DNA from: Aquimarina sp.
GTDB lineage: Bacteria > Bacteroidota > Bacteroidia > Flavobacteriales > Flavobacteriaceae
Direction: 5' to 3'
DNA: 5,751 nt
NCBI GenBank assembly: GCA_011524575.1
Contig: WTKB01000066.1
Coordinates: 1-5,751 of the forward strand
In this document: positions 1 through 5,751 of the stretch, in pieces
How the letters are laid out: each line of letters opens with the position of its first letter
Position numbering within the stretch: the first letter of the stretch is position 1
Made by a program: the position numbers and the translations under genes
Notes under the pieces: generated by a model
Database searches by the model: none
What the model was told of the DNA's origin: nothing
Seen by the model: only the letters and a program-made list of their open reading frames with translations

Positions 1-2105
1 TTTTTTCTTTTTAAGATACTCAATCCTATTTTTATAGTTTCATAAGTCATTTTTTCGTCAAAATATTCATAGAAAGACCTTAACTTTGAAGGATCTTCTA
101 CGGTATTTTGAGCTTTTTCGATTGCTTTTAGTGCTGTTGCATCAATAAGACTTTCTAATGGAAGTTGACTCCCTTTTTCGTATGCAGTACATAAATGAGA
201 GAGGATGGTTTGAGGTTTTAAATCGCGTTGTTTTGCAATACGTTCTATAGAAATTCCTTCTATAAACATTTTCGCACTTATATTGTAAGTAGTTACTTTT
301 TCTTTTTTAGGAGTTTTGTTTTTTTCTTTTTGGAAAGCTATGATCTCTGAGATAAATTCATAGCTATAATCTTCCATCTTTTTTACGGTAACTCCGCTTA
401 TTGCTTTGAAACCTTCATCGGTTACGGGACGTACGGCTTCCAATTCTTTTAGAGTAGCATCACTAAAAACCTGATAAGCAGGAATGTTCTTCTCTCTGGC
501 AAGTTGCAATCTTAAAATTCTTAAACGTTCAAATAAATTGTTTTTAATAGCTCTCTTTTTAGTAGTAGCTACACTGTTATTTTTTGAGGCAACTGTTTCT
601 ACAACTTTAGAAAGTCGGACAGGAAGCTTATCAAAGAGTACTTTTTTGGCAAGAGGTGTAATTTTTAAGTGACTGTGCTGATGAAAAGCAATTTCTAAAT
701 ACCCTTGATTAATCATTTGTATGACATAGTCTTTCCAATCTTTCCAAGAGGCTTCCATTCCGATACCATAAGTAGATATTTCATTGTATTTTTTATCTAA
801 AATAGTAGCGTTTTTTGCTCCACGTAAAATATCTACAATGGTATTAATACTTTCTTTTTCTTTTACACGACATACTGTAGATAAGGCTTTTTGGGTATAA
901 ATAGTACCGTCAAAAAAGCGTGGTGGATGTTTACAGACATCACAATTTCCGCAATCTTCGGGCAGTTGTTCTCCAAAATAGCTTAATAGGGCTTTTCTTC
1001 TGCAGCTTAAAGCACTTGCAAACTGATGCATGCGGTCGAGTTTGGCAAGTTGCACTTCTTCATTACCAGAGTTAAGGGCAAATTGTTGCAACTGAATCAC
1101 ATCAGCATAACTATAAAAAAGAAGGGCTTTTGAAGCAAGTCCATCACGTCCTGCACGTCCGATTTCTTGGTAGTAACCTTCGATGTTTTTGGGTAGGTTG
1201 TAATGAATTACCCAGCGAACATTAGATTTGTCAATCCCCATACCAAAGGCGATTGTAGCACATACAATCTGAATGTGATCATTGACAAAAGCATCTTGTA
1301 CTTGTTCTCGTTCCGTAAAAGTTAACCCTGCGTGATAGGCACGAGCATCAAAGCCTTTGTTTTGTAGTTTTTCTGCGAGTGATTCGGTAGTCTTGCGGCT
1401 TAAACAATAAATAATACCACAGTCGTTAGGATATTCTTCAATAAAATCTATAATTTGCTTGTTACGTTCTGTTCCTTTACGAACCTCTAAGCTAATGTTT
1501 GGACGATCAAAAGAACTTAAGTGTACTTTTGCATTAGGAATACTTAGTTGATTGCAAATATCCTCACGAGTAGCTTTATCTGCTGTAGCTGTTAAGGCAA
1601 CAAGTGGTGTTTTGGGGTATTTTTTTTTCAAAAAACCCAGTTGGGTATATGCAGGTCTGAAATCATGACCCCAAGCGGATATACAATGAGCTTCGTCAAC
1701 GGCAATTAATGAGAGGGTAACTCTGGAAAGTATTCCTTCTAGTTGTCCAAGACTTTCAGGAGCAACATACAATAGTTTAATAGTATTGTTTAGTACATTA
1801 TTAAAAATAGTTTGATGTTCTTCAATGGATTGACTACTATTGATATAACTCGCTTGAATACCGTTAGCCCTTAGTCCATCCACTTGATCTTTCATAAGAG
1901 CAATAAGTGGTGAAATAACAAGAGTTAAACCTGGTAAGAGTGTAGCAGGTAGCTGGTAGCAAATTGATTTACCACCCCCTGTAGGCATAATTACTAGATT
2001 GTCTTGTTGTTGTAAAATAGAGGTAATAATTTCTTCTTGTGAGGGACGAAATTGATTGTAACCAAAATATTTTTTAAGGTGGACAAAACACTGATCAGAA
2101 AGCAT
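1..2105 (-). CDS. recQ: ATP-dependent DNA helicase RecQ (3' end cut by window edge)
   Basis: RecQ unwinds DNA 3' to 5' using ATP and acts in the cytoplasm in recombinational repair and restart of stalled forks. I read 701 codons from the ATG at 2105 without a stop to the left edge. Visible in order: motif 0 ([10 protein letters not shown], residues 14-23), Walker A (MPTGGGKS, 40-47), DEAH box (137-140), the RecQ aromatic-rich loop (SAWGHDFRP, 143-151), motif III (LTATA, 171-175) and motif VI ([10 protein letters not shown], 313-322). Four zinc-binding cysteines follow (C368, C385, C388, C391) with the spacing of the RecQ-Ct domain, then a winged-helix region and an HRDC domain (about 525-600). 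The last 100 or so residues contain an HTH-like stretch ([20 protein letters not shown]), the accessory domain seen in many Bacteroidota and Firmicutes RecQs. Little of the C-terminus should be missing, since relatives are about 700-735 residues. The start is supported by motif 0 beginning at residue 14 and an in-frame stop 42 nt upstream. All key residues are intact. Confidence 0.97.
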   Translation of the reverse strand, partial: MLSDQCFVHLKKYFGYNQFRPSQEEIITSILQQQDNLVIMPTGGGKSICYQLPATLLPGLTLVISPLIALMKDQVDGLRANGIQASYINSSQSIEEHQTIFNNVLNNTIKLLYVAPESLGQLEGILSRVTLSLIAVDEAHCISAWGHDFRPAYTQLGFLKKKYPKTPLVALTATADKATREDICNQLSIPNAKVHLSSFDRPNISLEVRKGTERNKQIIDFIEEYPNDCGIIYCLSRKTTESLAEKLQNKGFDARAYHAGLTFTEREQVQDAFVNDHIQIVCATIAFGMGIDKSNVRWVIHYNLPKNIEGYYQEIGRAGRDGLASKALLFYSYADVIQLQQFALNSGNEEVQLAKLDRMHQFASALSCRRKALLSYFGEQLPEDCGNCDVCKHPPRFFDGTIYTQKALSTVCRVKEKESINTIVDILRGAKNATILDKKYNEISTYGIGMEASWKDWKDYVIQMINQGYLEIAFHQHSHLKITPLAKKVLFDKLPVRLSKVVETVASKNNSVATTKKRAIKNNLFERLRILRLQLAREKNIPAYQVFSDATLKELEAVRPVTDEGFKAISGVTVKKMEDYSYEFISEIIAFQKEKNKTPKKEKVTTYNISAKMFIEGISIERIAKQRDLKPQTILSHLCTAYEKGSQLPLESLIDATALKAIEKAQNTVEDPSKLRSFYEYFDEKMTYETIKIGLSILKRK

Positions 2106-2128
2106 AAATAGTATTTTATTTTTAGGGC

Positions 2129-2160
2129 ACAATTTAGAGTTTGTTTAAACTAAATACAAA
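2129..2160 (-). promoter_or_regulatory. possible recQ promoter
   Basis: Reading the minus strand, TTTG (2160-2157) is followed after 20 nt by TAAATTGT (2136-2129). This resembles the Bacteroidota pattern TTTG / TAnnTTTG in spacing, but the -7 box matches only partly. It would place the transcription start about 15-20 nt upstream of the recQ ATG. No better match to the consensus was seen on this strand between 2106 and 2359, so this is a weak call. Confidence 0.25.
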
Positions 2161-2162
2161 CT
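2138..2162. repeat. inverted repeat upstream of recQ
   Basis: AGTTTGT (2138-2144) and its exact reverse complement ACAAACT (2156-2162) are separated by 11 nt. The self-complementary GTTTAAAC (2143-2150) overlaps the left arm and part of the spacer. The repeat lies inside the candidate recQ promoter, so it could be an operator for a dimeric regulator. Seven-base arms in AT-rich DNA can also arise by chance. Confidence 0.3.
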
Positions 2163-2211
2163 GTAATTCAAAAGATTAAGGTTTTGGTTTACTTTTAAAT
2201 AGGTTCTAAAA

Positions 2212-2250
2212 GCTAATTATCGTATTTTAATGCTGATTATCGTATTTTAA
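2212..2250. repeat. tandem direct repeat, two 19-bp copies, 20-bp period
   Basis: GCTAATTATCGTATTTTAA (2212-2230) and GCTGATTATCGTATTTTAA (2232-2250) differ at one base and are offset by 20 bp, close to two helical turns. They lie in the divergent intergenic region, ending 15 bp before the -33 element of the predicted promoter for the ankyrin/DOMON genes. The position and phasing fit a paired activator or repressor binding site. A recent slippage duplication with no function is the alternative. Confidence 0.75.
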
Positions 2251-2265
2251 GGGAGGAAAAATGAA

Positions 2266-2293
2266 TTGTTTGTCTATTTTTTATGTACTTTTG
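2266..2293 (+). promoter_or_regulatory. Bacteroidota-type promoter for the ankyrin/DOMON operon
   Basis: TTG (2266-2268), a 17-nt spacer and TACTTTTG (2286-2293) match the flavobacterial sigma-70 consensus TTG-N17-23-TAnnTTTG at every defined position. Transcription would start near 2300 and give a leader of about 60 nt before the ATG at 2360. The tandem repeat at 2212-2250 sits directly upstream, where an activator could bind. Confidence 0.6.
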
Positions 2294-2359
2294 TATGAGT
2301 TAAGAAATTTATCTAAATCACGCAAGATAGTTATGTTAAATAATTAAAAATCATTAATA

Positions 2360-2938
2360 ATGGGAAAGAATTGTGATACTTCATCAAATAAAATGAAAAT
2401 ACTTTGTGGCATAAGTCTTGCCGTTTTTTTGTTTTATATAGTGTTTTATGTATTTGATGTTTGTAAACTAAATGCTGCACCAAAAAGTGAAATTTTTGAT
2501 ATTGCTAGAAAGGGTACTGTAAATCAGGTTGAGGAATATCTTGCTACGTATCCATCTATGGATTTAGTAAATTCTTCAGGTTATACACCTCTTATCTTAG
2601 CATGTTATCATGGAAATGTAAATGTAGCTCAGTTACTTGCAAAACATACCAAGAAGATAAACTACCAAGAGGAGTATGGCACTGCATTACATGCGGCAAG
2701 TTATAAAAACCACTTAGAAATTGTAAAGTCTTTGTTGGAATATAAAGCAGATCCAAACATTGTAGATGAACAAGGAACTACGGCACTTATTTATGCTACA
2801 CAAAATAAAAATCCAAAAATGGTTGCTTTACTTTTAAAATATGGAGCAGATAAAGCTTACTTAGATCAAAGAGGTAATAATGCACTGCAATATGCTCTTA
2901 AATCAAAGAGTAGTGAAATTATTGAATTATTGAATTAA
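2360..2938 (+). CDS. membrane-anchored ankyrin-repeat protein
   Basis: This 192-residue protein has a short N-terminus with three lysines (K3, K11, K13), one hydrophobic membrane segment (about 14-34) and then ankyrin repeats to the end. The repeats run roughly 43-72 (degenerate cap), 74-105 (GYTPLILACYHGNVNVAQLL), 107-138 (GTALHAASYKNHLEIVKSLL), 139-171 (TTALIYATQNKNPKMVALLL) and 172-192 (C-terminal cap). Ankyrin repeats bind other proteins and have no enzymatic activity of their own. By the positive-inside rule the repeats should face the periplasm; the segment could instead be an uncleaved or cleaved signal peptide. No Shine-Dalgarno is visible, as usual in this phylum. An in-frame TAA 12 nt upstream supports the start. 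The next gene begins 14 nt after the stop, so the two are probably cotranscribed and may interact. A periplasmic, membrane-tethered ankyrin protein (AnkB) supports the haem catalase KatB in Pseudomonas aeruginosa. A similar helper role is possible here but is inference. Confidence 0.9.
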   Translation: MGKNCDTSSNKMKILCGISLAVFLFYIVFYVFDVCKLNAAPKSEIFDIARKGTVNQVEEYLATYPSMDLVNSSGYTPLILACYHGNVNVAQLLAKHTKKINYQEEYGTALHAASYKNHLEIVKSLLEYKADPNIVDEQGTTALIYATQNKNPKMVALLLKYGADKAYLDQRGNNALQYALKSKSSEIIELLN

Positions 2939-2952
2939 ATTAGAACTTACAC

Positions 2953-3759
2953 ATGAATAAAAATTTACTTCTTCCTTTATTATTAATTGTTTCTACATTA
3001 TTTACTAATGTATCTTGGGCTCAATACTCTACAGGTTTAGTAGAACTATATGAACATTCATCACTTCCAGAAAACTTTATGTCTGCTGAGATCAGTACCG
3101 ATGCTAGTAAAGTAACAGTGAAAATGGTAGGTACTGCTTCGCGGTTTATGGCGATAGGTTTTGGAGCAACAACAATGCTTTGCGATGATGTTATTTTTTA
3201 TGATGATCTAACTAAAACTATTATAGATGGGTATAATAATCGCAGAAACATAGGTATAGATGCTACAAACGATTGGACTATGCTAAGTAACGAAGTCTCA
3301 GAGGATGGTGTACGAACAGTAATTGCTGAAAGAAATCTTACGAGTGGTACAGAGACTACAGATTATGTTTTTACAAATTCTGAAAATCAATCTTTACATG
3401 TTATTTGGGCTTTAGGATATGGGGAAAATATAAACTGGGGACATTTTGCTAGAGGAACCTATCAATTTACAGATTTTGAATCTACTACTTTATCCGTACC
3501 AACAAATACATTGAATGATAAATTTTCAATCGCTCCAAACCCAACATCTGGTGATTTAACTATTGCATCCCATGTTATAGACGTGGAAAGTGTTGCTGTT
3601 TTTGATTTATCAGGTAAGAATGTTGCGAATTTTGAAATTCCTCAAGCGGAGTATTCTTCTTCTAAGCTAGATCTTTCAGGTTTAGGTGCTGGAATTTATG
3701 AAGTGGTAATTACTTCAAAAAACGGACAAAAAGGAACAAAAAAAGTTTTAGTGAAGTAA
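2953..3759 (+). CDS. secreted DOMON-domain protein with T9SS type A sorting domain
   Basis: This 268-residue protein begins with a clear Sec signal peptide (MNKN, a leucine-rich core, predicted cleavage after SWA at residue 23). Residues about 27-175 resemble a DOMON domain: a beta-strand-rich stretch with RFMAIGFGATTM (64-75), a DDVIFYDD segment (78-85) and a closing HVIWALGYG ... INWGHFARG pattern (149-168). DOMON domains bind haem or sugars. In the haem-binding members a Met and a His are axial ligands, and M66 or M75 with H164 are candidates. Residues about 190-268 form a type A sorting domain (FSIAPNPTSGDLTI, VFDLSGK, LSGLGAGIYEVVI, ending KKVLVK). This directs export through the type IX system and usually attachment to the cell surface. 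There is no cytochrome b561 membrane domain or attached enzyme, so the DOMON domain is the only functional module. It lies 14 nt downstream of the ankyrin gene and is followed by a terminator. The domain call was made by eye; substrate and function are unknown. Confidence 0.88.
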   Translation: MNKNLLLPLLLIVSTLFTNVSWAQYSTGLVELYEHSSLPENFMSAEISTDASKVTVKMVGTASRFMAIGFGATTMLCDDVIFYDDLTKTIIDGYNNRRNIGIDATNDWTMLSNEVSEDGVRTVIAERNLTSGTETTDYVFTNSENQSLHVIWALGYGENINWGHFARGTYQFTDFESTTLSVPTNTLNDKFSIAPNPTSGDLTIASHVIDVESVAVFDLSGKNVANFEIPQAEYSSSKLDLSGLGAGIYEVVITSKNGQKGTKKVLVK

Positions 3760-3772
3760 TACCAATTGGTAT
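3759..3772. repeat. 14-bp perfect palindrome overlapping the DOMON stop codon
   Basis: ATACCAATTGGTAT is a perfect palindrome that begins at the last base of the TAA stop. It has no U-tract after it and is separate from the terminator hairpin 21 nt further on. It could be a dimeric protein-binding site or a fragment of a dispersed palindromic repeat. Neither can be settled from one copy. Confidence 0.6.
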
Positions 3773-3792
3773 AAATTTGCTAATTATTTCTT

Positions 3793-3817
3793 AGAGGGGT
3801 TTTGCCCCTCTTTTTTT
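3793..3817 (+). terminator. rho-independent terminator after the DOMON gene
   Basis: The stem arms AGAGGGG (3793-3799) and CCCCTCT (3805-3811) pair perfectly around a 5-nt loop (TTTTG), and the second arm runs straight into a T-tract ending at 3817. The stem is strikingly GC-rich for this region. The T-tract is on the plus-strand side only, so it should end the ankyrin/DOMON transcript and separate it from the TetR gene. Confidence 0.92.
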
Positions 3818-3845
3818 ATGTAGTATGTAAAAAGTGTTTAATTAT

Positions 3846-3877
3846 TTTCGTAAAAAGATAAACAGTACGTATCTTTA
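3846..3877 (+). promoter_or_regulatory. possible promoter for the TetR/AarF operon
   Basis: TTTCG (3846-3850) and TATCTTTA (3870-3877) are separated by 19 nt. The second element matches TAnnTTTG except for the last base, and the -33 element is imperfect. It lies between the preceding terminator and the regulator's ATG, where a promoter is expected, and would give a leader of about 10-15 nt. The call rests mainly on position. Confidence 0.35.
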
Positions 3878-3881
3878 TACG
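3868..3881. promoter_or_regulatory. possible TetR operator (short inverted repeat)
   Basis: CGTAT (3868-3872) and ATACG (3877-3881) form an inverted repeat with a 4-nt spacer, lying on the presumed -7 box and 14 bp before the TetR ATG. TetR-family repressors commonly bind short palindromes in their own promoters, so autoregulation is plausible. The arms are only five bases, shorter than most TetR operators, so this is tentative. Confidence 0.25.
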
Positions 3882-3895
3882 CAAACTTGATTTAT

Positions 3896-4597
3896 ATGGC
3901 AACGAAACAATCTACTTCAAAAAAGAAAATGAATAAGCAAAGTATTCTAAATACTTATATGGATTTGGTTCTTGAGGATCAAACGCCAAAAAGTGTCCAT
4001 GCCTTTTGTAAATTACTTAAAATAGAAGAGCCTACTTTTTATAGTTATTTTTCAAGTTTAGAGATGATTAAGCATAGTGTTTGGGAAACATTTTTTGATC
4101 ATGTAACAGCTATTTTATCTAAAGATGAGAATTATGCCAATTATCCTAATCGAGAAAAATTATTAGCGTTTTTTTATACTTTTTTTGAACTTTTAACTGC
4201 CAATAGAAGCTACGTGCTTTTACAATTCGAATCTGATACGCAATCTTTAAATAATGTTTTAGGGAATAAAATTCAAAATTTAAAACAATTAAAAGGCTTA
4301 AGAATTCAAATTTTAGATTTTGCAACACAACTTAGAGAAGAGCAACAAAACTCCGAAGAGGTTTCAAAAGTTAAAGAGAAATTCATAGAAAAAACTCGCA
4401 AATACTTCTCGGAATCGGTTTGGTTGCAGTTTTTATTTCTTTTGAAGTTTTGGAAGGAAGATACTTCTGCTAATTTTGAAAAAACAGATGTTGCTATTGA
4501 AAAATCGGTACAAACTTTATTTGATGTAATTGATCAAAGTCCTTTAGAGCGTATTTTTGATTTCGGTAAGTTTCTATGGAACGAGCGTAAATTTTAG
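3896..4597 (+). CDS. TetR-family transcriptional regulator
   Basis: This 233-residue protein is a likely dimeric DNA-binding regulator. A lysine-rich N-terminal tail (MATKQSTSKKK) precedes a TetR-type DNA-binding domain at about residues 13-60. Its helix-turn-helix (SVHAFCKLLKIEEPTFYSYF, 33-52) ends in the family's characteristic TFYSYF recognition-helix pattern. The remaining 170 or so residues look all-helical and match the general layout of TetR ligand and dimerisation domains, but I cannot name the ligand. I chose the ATG at 3896; a TTG at 3887 is in frame and would add three residues, but is less likely. The gene follows a strong terminator and precedes the AarF kinase by 54 nt on the same strand, so it probably controls itself and that kinase. 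The HTH is somewhat divergent (SVHAFCKLLKI where family members often have ...VADIAKRAGV), which is common in flavobacterial members. Confidence 0.88.
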   Translation: MATKQSTSKKKMNKQSILNTYMDLVLEDQTPKSVHAFCKLLKIEEPTFYSYFSSLEMIKHSVWETFFDHVTAILSKDENYANYPNREKLLAFFYTFFELLTANRSYVLLQFESDTQSLNNVLGNKIQNLKQLKGLRIQILDFATQLREEQQNSEEVSKVKEKFIEKTRKYFSESVWLQFLFLLKFWKEDTSANFEKTDVAIEKSVQTLFDVIDQSPLERIFDFGKFLWNERKF

Positions 4598-4651
4598 CTA
4601 AGAATAGGTGTAAATTGTTTCTAATTTCTTGTTGTTTTAATTTTATTTTTT

Positions 4652-5751
4652 ATGAAAACTATAGATCGCATTCCTACTTCAAAAATTGGTAGAACCTCAG
4701 AACTTGTAAAAACAGGTGTGAAAATAGGAGGGAATTACTTAAAATATTACGGCAAGAAAGTAATTGATCCTTCGCTTAGTAAAGAGGAGTTAAATCATGA
4801 TAATGCATCTGATATTTATGATGGGTTAAAAAATTTAAAAGGAAGTGCTTTAAAAGTTGCTCAGATGCTTTCTATGGAAAAAAATCTTTTACCAAAGGCT
4901 TATGTAGAGCGTTTTTCATTATCACAATTTAGTGTACCTCCACTTTCTGCACCTTTGGTAAGAAAAACTTTTAAGACGTATTTAGGACAGTATCCAGATG
5001 CTTTTTTTGACACCTTTACTGCCAATTCTGTGAATGCAGCAAGTATCGGTCAAGTGCATAAAGCGACTAAAGATGGCAAAGAATTAGCTGTGAAGATTCA
5101 ATATCCAGGGGTCTCAGATAGTATCGCCTCAGATTTAGCAGTTGTTCGTCCTATTGCGATCAAAATGTTTAATTTGCAAGGGAAAGAAACAGATAAATAT
5201 TTTGATGAGATTAAAAGTAAACTGGTTGAGGAGACTAATTATAACCTCGAACTCGAGCAAAGTATAGCTATTTCTAATGCTTGTGCTTTTATTCCTAATC
5301 TTAGTTTTCCGAGTTATTATCCTGAATTTTCTTCGGAAAAAATACTAACTATGGATTGGATGGATGGGGTGCATCTGAGTGAATTTACAGCAACAGCGTT
5401 TACAAAAAAACAAGGGGATCTTTTAGGGCAAACTTTATGGGATTTTTATATGTATCAAATGCACGAGCTTAAAATGGTGCATGCAGATCCCCATCCAGGT
5501 AATTTTTTAGTAACTAATGACCACCAACTTGTTGCTATTGATTTTGGATGCATGAAAAAAGTTCCGTTAGCGTTTTACATCCCTTATTTTGATTTGGCAA
5601 AAAAAGAGAATTTAGAAGATCGTGAATTTTTCAATAAAAAATTATACGAATTAGAAATTTTACTAGAAGAAGATACGGAGCAAGAACGTTTATTTTTCTC
5701 GGATCTATTCCATGAAATGCTTTCGTTATTTACAAGTCCTTTTCATAATAC
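4652..5751 (+). CDS. AarF/ABC1/UbiB-family atypical kinase (3' end cut by window edge)
   Basis: 366 complete codons are present before the right edge; family members are about 430-450 residues in this phylum, so the C-terminus is missing. Protein-kinase-like features are clear: the Ala-rich loop NAASIGQVH (128-136, replacing the usual glycine-rich loop), the ATP-binding lysine K148 in ELAVKIQYPGV, the catalytic loop HADPHPGN (277-284, with D279 and N284) and the metal-binding DFG (297-299). Two family signatures deviate: the KxGQ motif reads KVAQ (68-71) and the ExD motif reads ETN (194-196). In ubiquinone makers this family (UbiB, COQ8) supports quinone synthesis as an ATPase or kinase acting on membrane lipids. 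Flavobacteria use menaquinone, so the role here is unclear and may concern isoprenoid lipid handling. The ATG at 4652 is the first good start after the TetR stop and its upstream sequence is T-rich with no Shine-Dalgarno. The 54-nt gap shows no convincing promoter, which suggests cotranscription with the TetR gene. Confidence 0.93.
   Translation, partial: MKTIDRIPTSKIGRTSELVKTGVKIGGNYLKYYGKKVIDPSLSKEELNHDNASDIYDGLKNLKGSALKVAQMLSMEKNLLPKAYVERFSLSQFSVPPLSAPLVRKTFKTYLGQYPDAFFDTFTANSVNAASIGQVHKATKDGKELAVKIQYPGVSDSIASDLAVVRPIAIKMFNLQGKETDKYFDEIKSKLVEETNYNLELEQSIAISNACAFIPNLSFPSYYPEFSSEKILTMDWMDGVHLSEFTATAFTKKQGDLLGQTLWDFYMYQMHELKMVHADPHPGNFLVTNDHQLVAIDFGCMKKVPLAFYIPYFDLAKKENLEDREFFNKKLYELEILLEEDTEQERLFFSDLFHEMLSLFTSPFHN

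Noticed and set aside
484..672. A 62-codon plus-strand open frame
   Set aside because: It lies entirely antisense to the HRDC-linked part of recQ, whose reading is clear. It has no supporting promoter or recognisable protein features.
2106..2359. A non-coding RNA or riboswitch in the divergent intergenic region
   Set aside because: I found only short repeats and promoter-like elements, with no long stem, terminator hairpin or known riboswitch core.
2360..3759. A toxin-antitoxin or anti-phage function for the ankyrin/DOMON pair
   Set aside because: No nuclease, transferase or other effector domain is visible, and export of the second protein argues against intracellular defence.
3887..3895. 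TTG start at 3887 for the TetR regulator
   Set aside because: An ATG three codons later gives a typical lysine-rich TetR N-terminus, and nothing favours the rarer TTG start.
4146..4328. A 60-codon minus-strand open frame
   Set aside because: It is antisense to the middle of the TetR-type gene and is a by-product of AT-rich coding sequence; no motif is recognisable.
4598..4651. A separate promoter for the AarF kinase
   Set aside because: The 54-nt gap has T-rich stretches and TAATTTCTTG, but no pair of elements fits the spacing and sequence of the Bacteroidota consensus.

Overview
The window looks like chromosomal DNA from a marine-type flavobacterium (Bacteroidota, probably Flavobacteriaceae; genus not determinable here). 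The evidence is a visibly AT-rich composition, start codons that mostly lack Shine-Dalgarno sequences, a promoter matching the Bacteroidota consensus (TTG, 17-23 nt, TAnnTTTG), and a secreted protein with a C-terminal type IX secretion (T9SS) sorting domain, a system confined to this phylum. I see no rRNA, tRNA, CRISPR array, transposase or other clear mobile element.

Layout: (1) Positions 1-2105, minus strand: recQ, an ATP-dependent 3'-5' DNA helicase with helicase core, zinc-binding, winged-helix, HRDC and C-terminal helix-turn-helix regions. Its 3' end runs off the left edge. (2) Positions 2106-2359: a divergent intergenic region with an inverted repeat near a possible recQ promoter, a near-perfect 20-bp-period tandem repeat, and a good Bacteroidota-type promoter reading right. 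(3) Positions 2360-3759, plus strand: a probable two-gene operon. It encodes a membrane-anchored ankyrin-repeat protein and, 14 nt later, a secreted DOMON-domain protein with a T9SS type A sorting domain. It ends in a 14-bp palindrome on the stop codon and a strong rho-independent terminator. (4) Positions 3896-5751, plus strand: a second probable operon with a TetR-type regulator followed, 54 nt later, by an AarF/ABC1/UbiB-family atypical kinase that is cut by the right edge.

How the genes may work together: recQ is a stand-alone housekeeping repair gene. The ankyrin and DOMON genes probably share one transcript. By the positive-inside rule the ankyrin domain faces the periplasm, and the DOMON protein is exported to the cell surface, possibly as a haem- or ligand-binding redox protein. 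The TetR regulator probably controls itself and the downstream kinase. The most unusual material is the ankyrin/DOMON-T9SS pair, whose function I cannot assign, and the AarF kinase, whose family signature motifs deviate from consensus (KVAQ for KxGQ, ETN for ExD). All assignments come from reading motifs by eye; no database search was run.
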